This document shows, one piece after another, positions 1 through 8,566 of a stretch of DNA of 64,000 nucleotides; within the stretch, counting starts at the first letter, position 1, and every line of letters starts with the position of its first letter. Under the pieces are notes generated by a model that was given only the letters and a program-made list of their open reading frames with translations, ran no database searches and was not told the origin of the DNA. The stretch comes from an uncultured Pseudohongiella sp. GTDB lineage: Bacteria; Pseudomonadota; Gammaproteobacteria; Pseudomonadales; Pseudohongiellaceae. The stretch is from contig CACBCS010000003.1 in the NCBI GenBank assembly GCA_902537815.1, positions 1-64,000 on the forward strand, written 5' to 3'. Both the position numbers and the translations under genes were made by a program.

Positions 1-2472
1 CGCACGCGCATGCGCGAGCAGCAATCTGAACTCCAGCAACCTAAAGAAACGGTGATTAATGTCACCTTTGAGGATGGGCATCAAGGCCCGCTGGACACCG
101 CTCGGCTTCGCACCGTCATTGACGAAGCCTGCGAAGGTCTGGAAGACGTCTCGGCCGACACGATCTACAGCGAAACACTGAAGAATCTCTATCCTGGCGT
201 AAAAATGGAAGACGTCCGTACATCGCTGGTGATGACCGCCAGGACAATGGTAGAAAAGGATCCGAACTACTCTTACGTAACCGCTCGCCTGCTGATGGAT
301 ACGCTGCGCTCTGAAGCGCTCAGCTTTCTCGGCATCAGCGAAGCGGCTACGCAGTCCGAGATGCACTACCGATATGCGGCCACACTGAAGCTGTACATTG
401 AGAAAGGGGTGGAATTGGGATTACTGTCCCCTCACCTGCTTGAATTTGATTTGGGGGTGCTGGGCGAGGCTCTCAAAGCGGAAAGAGACCAACAGTTTAC
501 CTATCTCGGTCTCCAGACTCTCTACGATCGCTACTTTATCCACAGTGAAGGCACCCGGTTTGAATTGCCACAGGTCTTTTATATGCGGGTGGCCATGGGT
601 CTGGCATCGGAAGAAGACAATAAAGAACAGCGCGCGATTGAATTTTACAATCTGCTGTCGAGCTTCGATTACATGGTATCGACACCTCAGCTTTTTAATT
701 CCGGCACGTTGCGGCCTCAGCTCTCATCCTGCTTTTTAACCACCGTACCCGACGACCTGTTTGGCATCTACTCAGCAATCCGGGATAACGCGATGCTGTC
801 AAAATGGGCCGGTGGGTTGGGCAATGACTGGACCCCAGTTCGGGCTCTGGGCGCACACATCACTGGAACCAATGGAAAAAGTCAGGGTGTGGTGCCGTTC
901 CTGAAAGTGGTAAATGACACCGCGGTTGCGGTTAATCAGGGCGGCAAACGGAAAGGCGCTGTTTGCTCCTACCTGGAGAGTTGGCACCTGGACATCGAAG
1001 AGTTTCTGGAATTGCGCAAGAACACCGGAGACGACAGGCGCCGGGCGCACGACATGAATACGGCCAACTGGATTCCAGATTTATTCATGAAGCGGGTATT
1101 TAATGAACAGGAATGGACTCTGTTTTCGCCAAACACCGTGCCAGAGCTGCACGATTTGCACGGCATCGAGTTCGAACAGAAATATGAAGAGTATGAGCGT
1201 CGGGCAGCGGCCGGAGAAATCAGGCCTTACAAGACCGTGAAAGCGGCCGATTTATGGCGCAAAATGCTGTCCATGCTCTTTGAAACGGGCCATCCCTGGA
1301 TAACGTTCAAGGACACCTGCAACGTTCGTTCACCGCAGCAGCATGTAGGCACCATACACTCTTCAAACCTGTGCACAGAGATCACCCTGAACACCAGTCA
1401 GGACGAAATTGCTGTATGTAACTTGGGATCAGTGAATCTGGTCAACCATGTCGACGAGAACGGTCTCAATCAGGAAAAGCTGAAGAAGACGATTACCACA
1501 GCCATACGAATGCTCGACAACGTCATCGATATCAACTACTACTCGGTGGATCAGGCCAAAAACTCCAATCTGAAACATCGCCCGGTCGGTATGGGTGTGA
1601 TGGGATTCCAGGATGCGCTCTATAAACAGCGCATCGCCTATGCGTCAGAGCAGGCAGTAGAGTTCGCGGATATCTCCATGGAGATGATCAGTTACTATGC
1701 TATTAGCGCATCAAACATTCTTGCGGAAGAAAGGGGGCGCTATGAAACCTACGAGGGCTCTCTGTGGGATCAGGGCATTCTACCCATCGATTCACTGAAG
1801 AAGCTTCAGGAGATTCGGGGCAGCGATTACCTTGATGTGAACCTGGACCAACGCCTAGACTGGAACAGCCTGCGGGCTCGCATAAAAACAGGAGGCATGC
1901 GCAATTCAAATGTCCTGGCGATCGCGCCGACTGCCACGATAGCCAATATCACCGGCGTCTCACAGTCCATTGAGCCCACCTACCAGAACTTATACGTGAA
2001 ATCGAATCTCTCCGGGGAATTCACCGTGGTCAACCCGTATCTGGTGAATGACCTGAAACGGCTCAATCTCTGGGACAACGTCATGGTCAATGACCTCAAA
2101 TACTATGAAGGGAGCGTCCAAAACATTGATCGTGTGCCCACAGAGATCAAACAGATCTACGCCACAGCCTTTGAAGTTGAGCCACGCTGGCTGGTAGACG
2201 CAGCAAGCCGTCGTCAGAAGTGGATCGATCAGGCTCAGTCACTGAATCTTTACGTCGCCGGCGCCAGCGGTAAGAAACTGGACGTCACTTATCGAATGGC
2301 CTGGTTACGTGGATTAAAGACAACCTACTACTTAAGAGCATTGGCAGCGACGACTACCGAAAAATCAACAGTCTCTGACCACAGCCTGAACAAGGTGTCA
2401 GCGGAGCCAACCGCAGCAGCCATACCCAAAGCCTGCTCTCTGGATGACCCGGAATGCGAAGCTTGCCAATAA
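1..2472 (+). CDS. nrdA: Ribonucleoside-diphosphate reductase alpha subunit, class Ia (5'-partial)
   Basis: Reduces ribonucleoside diphosphates to deoxyribonucleotides with NrdB in the cytoplasm. The reading frame is open to the left edge and the first nine bases (Arg-Thr-Arg) are in frame. The ATG at 10 therefore probably lies inside a longer gene whose N-terminal ATP-cone(s) lie outside the window; gammaproteobacterial homologues are usually longer than 820 aa. Seen: the SSC redox cysteine (codon at 730), the NLCTE thiyl-radical cysteine (codon at 1372), the VCNLGS second redox cysteine (codon at 1417), and the C-terminal CSLDDPECEACQ tail that re-reduces the active site. nrdB follows 55 bp downstream on the same strand, so co-transcription is likely. 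Identity is secure; only the true start is unknown. Confidence 0.97.
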   Translation, partial: RTRMREQQSELQQPKETVINVTFEDGHQGPLDTARLRTVIDEACEGLEDVSADTIYSETLKNLYPGVKMEDVRTSLVMTARTMVEKDPNYSYVTARLLMDTLRSEALSFLGISEAATQSEMHYRYAATLKLYIEKGVELGLLSPHLLEFDLGVLGEALKAERDQQFTYLGLQTLYDRYFIHSEGTRFELPQVFYMRVAMGLASEEDNKEQRAIEFYNLLSSFDYMVSTPQLFNSGTLRPQLSSCFLTTVPDDLFGIYSAIRDNAMLSKWAGGLGNDWTPVRALGAHITGTNGKSQGVVPFLKVVNDTAVAVNQGGKRKGAVCSYLESWHLDIEEFLELRKNTGDDRRRAHDMNTANWIPDLFMKRVFNEQEWTLFSPNTVPELHDLHGIEFEQKYEEYERRAAAGEIRPYKTVKAADLWRKMLSMLFETGHPWITFKDTCNVRSPQQHVGTIHSSNLCTEITLNTSQDEIAVCNLGSVNLVNHVDENGLNQEKLKKTITTAIRMLDNVIDINYYSVDQAKNSNLKHRPVGMGVMGFQDALYKQRIAYASEQAVEFADISMEMISYYAISASNILAEERGRYETYEGSLWDQGILPIDSLKKLQEIRGSDYLDVNLDQRLDWNSLRARIKTGGMRNSNVLAIAPTATIANITGVSQSIEPTYQNLYVKSNLSGEFTVVNPYLVNDLKRLNLWDNVMVNDLKYYEGSVQNIDRVPTEIKQIYATAFEVEPRWLVDAASRRQKWIDQAQSLNLYVAGASGKKLDVTYRMAWLRGLKTTYYLRALAATTTEKSTVSDHSLNKVSAEPTAAAIPKACSLDDPECEACQ

Positions 2473-2527
2473 TCAAACCAACAACATCGATTCATTGAGA
2501 AATTGTTAATACAAAGAGGTACTCACA

Positions 2528-3826
2528 ATGTTGTCTTGGGACGACTTTAATCAAGAAGACACAGCAATAACTGGCGCGGCAGTGGCACCTCCGCCCCCGC
2601 CGCCAGTCGAAGCAACTGAAACACCCGCGCCAGGCCAGCTCCCACTGGAGCCTGCCCCTGCGGTAAATGATGCTTCAGGCTCGCAGGGGTTCGCACCACA
2701 GGCAGAAGCTCCTGAAAGCCCCAGTAATGAGAACGCCCTGCAGAAAGCAATTGATGATTTGTCCAGTCTTGACGTCAGCGCGGGCGTGGAAGAGCTTGAG
2801 GGCACAGCAAACCGGGTCGCGGTTGATGATAAGGCAATGATTAACTGCCGGGCTGACCTCAACCAGCTTGTCCCATTCAAATATGACTGGGCCTGGCAAA
2901 AATACCTAGACGGCTGCGCCAACCACTGGATGCCGCAGGAAGTTAACATGAACGCTGACATAAGCCTCTGGAAAAGTCCGAATGGGCTGACGGAAGATGA
3001 ACGCTTAATCGTCAAACGTAATCTCGGCTTTTTCTCGACAGCGGACTCTCTGGTTGCAAACAACCTGGTGCTGGCGATCTACAGGCTGATCACCAACCCG
3101 GAATGCCGTCAGTACATTCTGAGGCAAGCCTTCGAAGAAGCGATCCATACGCACGCCTATCAGTACTGTATTGAATCGCTCGGAATGGACGAAGGCGAAA
3201 TTTTCAACATGTATCACGAAATTCCTTCCGTCGCCAAAAAGGCATCCTGGGGACTGAAATACACGCAGTCATTGAGCAATCCTGAGTTCAAAACCGGCAC
3301 CACTGAGGACGATCAGGACCTGCTCAAGAACCTCATTGCTTTCTATTGCTGCCTTGAGGGCATCTTCTTTTACTGCGGCTTTACACAGATTCTCTCCATG
3401 GGCCGGCGTAATAAGATGACGGGAACCTCCGAACAATTTCAGTATATTCTTCGGGACGAGTCCATGCACCTGAACTTTGGCATAGACATGATCAACCAGA
3501 TCAAACTGGAGAACCCTCATCTGTGGACCGATCAAATGAAGGAAGAGGCCACCCAGATGATTCTTCAAGCGACGCAGCTTGAGATAGAGTATGCGCGAGA
3601 CACCATGCCTCGAGGGGTACTGGGCATGAATGCCGCAATGATGGAGGAATATCTACAGTTCATCGCCAACCGAAGACTCGTCCAGATCGGCCTTCCAGAG
3701 CAGTTTCAAGGTGTCGAGAATCCATTCCCATGGATGTCTGAAATCATGGATCTGCGCAAGGAGAAAAATTTCTTCGAAACGCGGGTCATCGAATATCAGA
3801 CGGGCGGAGCACTTACCTGGGACTAA
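2528..3826 (+). CDS. nrdB: Ribonucleoside-diphosphate reductase beta subunit, class Ia
   Basis: Supplies the tyrosyl radical from a di-iron centre to NrdA. The catalytic core starts near residue 105 ([12 protein letters not shown]). It shows the ligand helices FFSTAD (Asp), EEAIHTHAY (Glu, His and the radical Tyr four residues after the His), CLEGIFF (Glu) and RDESMH (Glu, His). At 432 aa it is longer than E. coli NrdB. The extra length is an N-terminal tail of about 100 residues rich in Pro, Ala and Glu, with a run of seven prolines around residues 21-27. Such tails occur in Pseudomonas-type NrdB after the same MLSWDDF start. Downstream of nrdA in the same orientation; the GAGG-like element just upstream supports the ATG at 2528. 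Confidence 0.97.
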   Translation: MLSWDDFNQEDTAITGAAVAPPPPPPVEATETPAPGQLPLEPAPAVNDASGSQGFAPQAEAPESPSNENALQKAIDDLSSLDVSAGVEELEGTANRVAVDDKAMINCRADLNQLVPFKYDWAWQKYLDGCANHWMPQEVNMNADISLWKSPNGLTEDERLIVKRNLGFFSTADSLVANNLVLAIYRLITNPECRQYILRQAFEEAIHTHAYQYCIESLGMDEGEIFNMYHEIPSVAKKASWGLKYTQSLSNPEFKTGTTEDDQDLLKNLIAFYCCLEGIFFYCGFTQILSMGRRNKMTGTSEQFQYILRDESMHLNFGIDMINQIKLENPHLWTDQMKEEATQMILQATQLEIEYARDTMPRGVLGMNAAMMEEYLQFIANRRLVQIGLPEQFQGVENPFPWMSEIMDLRKEKNFFETRVIEYQTGGALTWD

Positions 3827-3892
3827 GTTCAAGCGGACACAACAAACTCGTGGTCTCCTGAGAGAGGCCGCGGGCCGGGATTTTATAAAAGG

Positions 3893-4273
3893 ATGAGCGA
3901 AAAAGAAAAACAAGCTGACAATGATCCAGAGCGCACATTGATGACTCTGGATCAGCTCAGCCAAACGATTGAAGTGATGACCAGTGTCGTCAACCGACTG
4001 CGCCAGCACCTCAGCGAGCAACTCAGAGAACAGGCCGTCCGAGCTCAGAAGGACGCCCCCGAGCCTCCTTCAGAAACAGAAGATAGCTCACGGGCCACGC
4101 CCCTTCAGCTTGACCCGAATATCAAGCAGTCCAGCGGCCCGGATTCCCAAAACTCTGCAGAGCAGACTGAGCAAAAAACTGAGGCTGCGAGTGGTAACCG
4201 GGAGCCATTTGTTGTTGAAATCCGGCAGCAGGAAACCTCACCAACCCGCAAGTCCGACAAAACGCTGCACTGA
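3893..4273 (+). CDS. Small charged hypothetical protein with a short coiled segment
   Basis: Not recognised as a named family. The 126-aa product has a predicted amphipathic helix at about residues 17-50 (TLDQLSQTIEVMTSVVNRLR), followed by a low-complexity tail rich in Gln, Glu, Ser and Pro. There is no signal peptide or membrane segment. It lies 66 bp after nrdB on the same strand and could be a read-through product of that operon. The AAAGG sequence abuts the ATG, too close for a good ribosome site, so the start is uncertain and a later Met is possible. The regular helix and the codon phase favour a real gene. Confidence 0.55.
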   Translation: MSEKEKQADNDPERTLMTLDQLSQTIEVMTSVVNRLRQHLSEQLREQAVRAQKDAPEPPSETEDSSRATPLQLDPNIKQSSGPDSQNSAEQTEQKTEAASGNREPFVVEIRQQETSPTRKSDKTLH

Positions 4274-4396
4274 GTTAAAAAAGGCTGCCCTTCCTCCACA
4301 GCGGTGCTGGACTTGATTCCGGTCGACCCTAGTTTCGGTGCCCTGCCAGGCACCTTGTGATTTTTTGTTAAAGGCGCCGCCATCAGAGACTACAGC

Positions 4397-4963
4397 ATGC
4401 GTATTGGTGCTATTCTACTCGCAGCAGGGTTCAGCAATCGCTTTGGCGGAATCAAGTTGCTGGCCAGATTGGATAATGGATCGACGGTTTTCGCGCAAAC
4501 GCTTAATCGGCTGTCCGCCGCCGTTGAAGACGTTGTTATCATAACCCGCCCCGATCTCGTCAGCGCACTCGAAGCGGATGAATTGCAAATCCAGTCCTTC
4601 GATCATGCGGATCAGGGCATGGGCGCATCACTGGCTTTTGGCATGAAATTCACAAGCCATTGGGATGCCTGTATTGTCTGTCTCAGCGACATGCCCTTTG
4701 TGCGCACAGCGACTTATTCTCTGCTCATCAATTCCGCAGATAAAGACCGCATCGTGGTACCAGAATTCGAGGGAACACGGGGCAACCCCGTGGTGTTCGG
4801 TTGCAAGCATTTCGAATCACTTGCCGGACTGCGGGGTGATTCGGGCGGCAAATCACTCCTGGCGCGTCATCCGCAGGATCTAATGCCCATCAAAGTTAAT
4901 GATGCCGCTGTCCTGATGGACATCGACACACCAGCTGATCTGGCAGAGCTCCAGTCAGTTTGA
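4397..4963 (+). CDS. MobA/MocA-like nucleotidyltransferase
   Basis: A 188-aa GT-A fold NTP transferase of the molybdenum-cofactor cytidylyltransferase (MocA/PucB) type. Such enzymes transfer CMP (or GMP) to molybdopterin to finish the cofactor of xanthine-dehydrogenase-like enzymes. Seen: the N-terminal LLAAGFSNRFGG nucleotide loop, GMGASLAFG, LSDMPF (metal-binding Asp), GNPVVFG, GDSGGKSLL and the C-terminal DIDTPADL. These match MocA-like proteins better than MobA, and also argue against CofC, the F420 guanylyltransferase. No molybdoenzyme is adjacent, although an XdhC-type factor is encoded 15 kb away (19.1-20.1 kb). The substrate is inferred. Confidence 0.8.
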   Translation: MRIGAILLAAGFSNRFGGIKLLARLDNGSTVFAQTLNRLSAAVEDVVIITRPDLVSALEADELQIQSFDHADQGMGASLAFGMKFTSHWDACIVCLSDMPFVRTATYSLLINSADKDRIVVPEFEGTRGNPVVFGCKHFESLAGLRGDSGGKSLLARHPQDLMPIKVNDAAVLMDIDTPADLAELQSV

Positions 4964-5171
4964 CTCCCGATTTCTGGTCTGCCCTGCGCGGGCCGCCAGA
5001 ACTCCGCCCCAGCGAACAGGGCCGCATCCGAGATATTGCCTCCGAAACCGAGTTGCCTCTACAATGTTGCCGCGCACTTTGAAAGACAGGTTCTCTGTGA
5101 TGCACGCAGCCGCTGACTAGCGGCACGGCCCTACTGGATGCCTCTGCATTTACTAAACTGACGCGCACAAA

Positions 5172-6023
5172 ATGGTTTCTATGCTCAAGCCCTTATTATT
5201 CGCGCTTGCCGTGATTGCGCATCTCTACAGCCATGCGGATTACGCTTCTGCCAGACTTGCCATGGAAGACAGTTCCAATCCGTTAATGCTGGTCTCCACT
5301 TCAGCGGGACCAATCTATATTGAAATGCTGCCTGGAGAAGCGCCGGAGAATGTGGCACGCTTTTTCGAATTTACCATGGGCGAAGTGCCGCTTATCGAAA
5401 CTGATTCAACCCACACAGCGAGTCCGGGATACTACAACGGCAGCCAATTTCACAGGGTTATTCCCAACTTCATCATTCAAGCCGGTTCGCCAGAACATAA
5501 CGCTCATGGCCGTCCAAGAGACTATCTGGCTGATGAAATAAATGCGAGCGCCCTCGCCCTTGACCGACTTCCGGTCATACTGCAAGCAGGGGAAATCAAC
5601 CCTATCCTGAATACGGACAACCAGCAGGAGTTCGCCAGTAGAGTACTCGAGCCACTCTACCGACAACTCGGGATCGATTCGCCGGAGCAGCTAGAAACCG
5701 AGGAAAGCGCCATAATCGATGCGCTGCACTCACTGACGGTTATGCGGCTTTACGAATACGAAGGGTACCGCTACCAAAACAGATACCCCACCAGAGCCAT
5801 TACCCGAGGCATCGTGGCTCTCGCAAATGACGGGCCAAACAGAAACGGTCCAGAGTTTTTCATTTCACTGAGCGATGCCCCCTGGTTAGACGGGCGATAT
5901 ACGGTTATTGGCAGGGTTGTTGAGGGCATGGAGACAGCAGATGGCATAGGTGACAAACCGATTCAGCCTGTTAACCCCGATCCAGAGAGCACTCGCATTT
6001 ACTCGATCAGAAAGCTCAACTGA
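5172..6023 (+). CDS. Secreted cyclophilin-type peptidyl-prolyl cis-trans isomerase with an insertion
   Basis: An N-terminal hydrophobic segment (residues 5-22) predicts export to the periplasm. The cyclophilin core has FHRVIPNF at 93-100 (catalytic Arg96), Gln103 in IIQAGSP, GIVALAND at 213-220, PEFFISL at 227-233 and PWLDGRYTVIGRV at 237-249 with the conserved Trp238. The position equivalent to the usual His126 is Tyr243. Between the two halves, about residues 130-205, sits an additional helical acidic segment absent from compact cyclophilins, raising the size to 283 aa. It stands alone between the MocA-like gene and dinG. Isomerase activity is likely from the retained Arg and Gln; the insertion's role is unknown. 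Confidence 0.85.
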   Translation: MVSMLKPLLFALAVIAHLYSHADYASARLAMEDSSNPLMLVSTSAGPIYIEMLPGEAPENVARFFEFTMGEVPLIETDSTHTASPGYYNGSQFHRVIPNFIIQAGSPEHNAHGRPRDYLADEINASALALDRLPVILQAGEINPILNTDNQQEFASRVLEPLYRQLGIDSPEQLETEESAIIDALHSLTVMRLYEYEGYRYQNRYPTRAITRGIVALANDGPNRNGPEFFISLSDAPWLDGRYTVIGRVVEGMETADGIGDKPIQPVNPDPESTRIYSIRKLN

Positions 6024-6138
6024 CGCTGCTTTGCTTACGTGCGTCGCGGCGAATCACAGCACGAGCAGACTCCGCCAAGCCCCGGGGTCCCCGTATTCAA
6101 AACCTGCAGCGCCGTTGCCAGAAGACAAAAAGATCGGG

Positions 6139-8334
6139 CTATGCATCAGGAATCTCGATTCTTTCCTGTCGATAAGGGGGCAATGAAGCTAGAATTTGCT
6201 TACCGTATCGTTTGGTAAAAAGCCGCTCATCGAACAGCGTGATGCGGCCAAAATCGGATTCGCTTCGCAGCAGCCGGCCACTTGCCTGCACCAGTCGAAA
6301 GGCGGCGTCCGGCACTGCCAGCGTCATGAAAGGGTTCTGACCCTGTTGCTCGATCCAGGCTGACAGCGTCATTTCTATCGGATCGTCAGGCACTGCAAAA
6401 GGAATCTTGGCAATGAGCACATGCTCACAATAACGACCGGGAAGGTCTACCCCCTCAGCAAAGCTGGCAAGGCCAAATATCAAACTGTTCAGCCCCTGAT
6501 CGACCCGTTGCCGATGGTATTTCAAGAGCTGGGCTTTCTGATAATCGTCCTGACACAGCACAATATTCTGAAAATCTTCCGGCAGGCGCTCTATCACATC
6601 AACCATCTGACGTCGGCTCGAGAACAACATCAGTGCAGCAACCGGTTCAGGTAACAGGTGCGGAAGCGCAGCCACGATAAATGCCGTATGACTCTCGGTA
6701 TCAGAGGGCTCACAACCCATATTTGGCACCGTCAAACTAGCCGCCCGGCCAAAGTCGAACGGGCTGGGTATGCTGAGAAAAAAAGTCGATTCCGGCAGCC
6801 CTGCCTTGAGTTTTAATAGATTGAAATTCCCGAGAGAAGACAAAGTCGCAGAAGTCAGCACGGCACCCGCACATTGCTCCCACAATTTTCCGCTCAGGTT
6901 ATCTGCCGCTAAAACTGGACTGGCAGAGAGAGTGGTCTCAATCTGCGTATCATCCTCCTGATAGGTCATCCATCTGGCAACAGGTGGTTTTGTAAGGTCA
7001 TCCTCTTGGGAATAGGCCAACCAGAGCGAAGCACTTCCCTCCGCACGACGCTGCGCACCAGCAATGACCGGATAAAACTGCTCAGCCAGTTCTTTCCTGC
7101 TGAGATCGCTGGTTTCTTCCAATTCGATCTTCAGTTCCTCAGCGATATCAGCGAACAAGCCTGCGAGTTGTGAAAAAGCGCTGAAGAGATTGCCTGCTGC
7201 GTCCCGTATCTCCGGTGGAAGAATACCGTGCGGAAAGGTATAACGACTGCGCTTATCGTGTATCTCTCCCTCATTCAGAAAAATTGGCTGCAGCATCTGC
7301 CAGTACTCTTCGAGGCGTGGCTGCAAAATAGATTGCAGCTTGTCAAAACTGCTTACAGAATCAACGGGAATGAAATCTTCTGCAAGAAGCTGCGCAACCA
7401 GATCTCCGGTACGCTCCAGCCATGCGCGGGTACTACGAATTCGTATACTTGCCGCAAAATGATTGTTGCTTTTGATCGGTAAATGATGAGCCTCATCAAA
7501 GATGTAGAGACACCTCGCGGGCTCTGGCAAGATCACCCCTCCACCAAGGGCAAGATCCGAAAGCACCAGGTCATGATTGCTCACGATAACATCAGATTGA
7601 TCCAGTGATTCTCTGGCTTTAAAAAACACGCATTGTCGAAAGTTACTGCAGCGCACGCCCAAACAGGACGCATTATCAACCGTTAACGGACGCCATTCCT
7701 GCTCAGCAATTGGCCTATTCCAGCTGTCTCTGTCGCCATCCCAACTACCCTCCGACAAAGCATCCAGCATCCCCTGATAAAGGCGGGCATTAGGTTCTCC
7801 CAAATCAACTGACTCCTCCCCGTAAAGGTCCAGCATTGCCTGAAGGCTGTCATTGGGTTCCAGCAGCGCATCCAATTTAGACAGACAAACATACCGACCT
7901 CTCCCTTTGGCAAGCGCAACAGAAAAGTCGAGTTCGGAACCATTCAGCAATTCCGGAATATCCTTCAGGATCACCTGTTCCTGCAAGGCAACGGTAGCTG
8001 TGGCAATCACGACTTTCAGATTTAATGCCTGGGCAAGTGGAATTGTGGCCAGAAGATAAGCCAGCGTTTTACCGGTACCTGTACCTGCTTCAATCACGCA
8101 TACTGGCGCTTTAGGCGACTCAGCCGCCTGCACACCCTGACTGACTGGACCGCTTGCAGAAGCCTGTGACGTAGGCTGATCTTTCGTTGGAACCCGCGCA
8201 CCGCCAATTACTGCCAGTCGCTTCGCTATCTCAGCTATCATCAGGCGCTGTCCATATCGGGGCGTTAACTCCCGAGACTTCAAAAGTTGACGATAACTTT
8301 CTTGAATAAGGTCTTTGATGTCGTCCGCCAACAT
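6139..8334 (-). CDS. dinG: ATP-dependent DNA helicase, DinG family
   Basis: A superfamily 2 XPD-like 5'-3' helicase with an iron-sulfur domain. It resolves R-loops and unusual DNA structures in replication and repair. Seen: the Walker A EAGTGTGKT at 82-90, four cysteines suited to an Fe-S cluster (YVCLSK, then ASC, VRC and RQC close together), the DEAH box FDEAHHLP, SATLSS, and the C-terminal helicase motifs GLASFAEGVDLPG and QASGRLLRS. A low-complexity Ser/Pro/Gln insert at about residues 50-75 lies just before Walker A. 731 aa fits the family. Divergent from the DUF349 gene at 8567; a TATAAT hexamer lies 41 bp upstream of the start. Confidence 0.93.
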   Translation of the reverse strand: MLADDIKDLIQESYRQLLKSRELTPRYGQRLMIAEIAKRLAVIGGARVPTKDQPTSQASASGPVSQGVQAAESPKAPVCVIEAGTGTGKTLAYLLATIPLAQALNLKVVIATATVALQEQVILKDIPELLNGSELDFSVALAKGRGRYVCLSKLDALLEPNDSLQAMLDLYGEESVDLGEPNARLYQGMLDALSEGSWDGDRDSWNRPIAEQEWRPLTVDNASCLGVRCSNFRQCVFFKARESLDQSDVIVSNHDLVLSDLALGGGVILPEPARCLYIFDEAHHLPIKSNNHFAASIRIRSTRAWLERTGDLVAQLLAEDFIPVDSVSSFDKLQSILQPRLEEYWQMLQPIFLNEGEIHDKRSRYTFPHGILPPEIRDAAGNLFSAFSQLAGLFADIAEELKIELEETSDLSRKELAEQFYPVIAGAQRRAEGSASLWLAYSQEDDLTKPPVARWMTYQEDDTQIETTLSASPVLAADNLSGKLWEQCAGAVLTSATLSSLGNFNLLKLKAGLPESTFFLSIPSPFDFGRAASLTVPNMGCEPSDTESHTAFIVAALPHLLPEPVAALMLFSSRRQMVDVIERLPEDFQNIVLCQDDYQKAQLLKYHRQRVDQGLNSLIFGLASFAEGVDLPGRYCEHVLIAKIPFAVPDDPIEMTLSAWIEQQGQNPFMTLAVPDAAFRLVQASGRLLRSESDFGRITLFDERLFTKRYGKQILASLPPYRQERIEIPDA

Positions 8335-8374
8335 GCAGCTTGTCCGGGTGCCAGCGTTTCGGAGTCGGATCTTG

Positions 8375-8380
8375 ATTATA
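8375..8380 (-). promoter_or_regulatory. Candidate -10 element for dinG
   Basis: Read on the minus strand this is a perfect TATAAT, 41 bases before the dinG ATG. No convincing TTGACA-like -35 lies 16-18 bases upstream, so this is a weak single-element prediction. Confidence 0.3.
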
Positions 8381-8566
8381 CCTCAGCAGCAGTTGGTTAG
8401 GCCCGCAGTCCTCGTTATTTACCTCCTTATTTCCTACTTACTCACTTAATTGAAGCCTCGCTGCCACTGTCGAGTGATGAGCCAGCGTAAAATTCTGGTA
8501 AAATCAGACCTGTCCTGTATACAGACAAGAAAGCATTAAGCCTTTGATTAACTTTGGTGCAAATTC

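Noticed and set aside
4397-4963. CofC (2-phospholactate guanylyltransferase) to complement the F420 synthase
   Set aside because: The motifs (LLAAGFSNRFGG, GDSGGKSLL, DIDTPADL) are those of MocA-like molybdopterin transferases, not CofC.
8510-8524. LexA-like box CTGT-N7-ACAG between dinG and the DUF349 gene
   Set aside because: The spacer is seven bases, not the eight of the gammaproteobacterial consensus, and it lies 180 bases from dinG. It may be a chance palindrome (CTGTATACAG).
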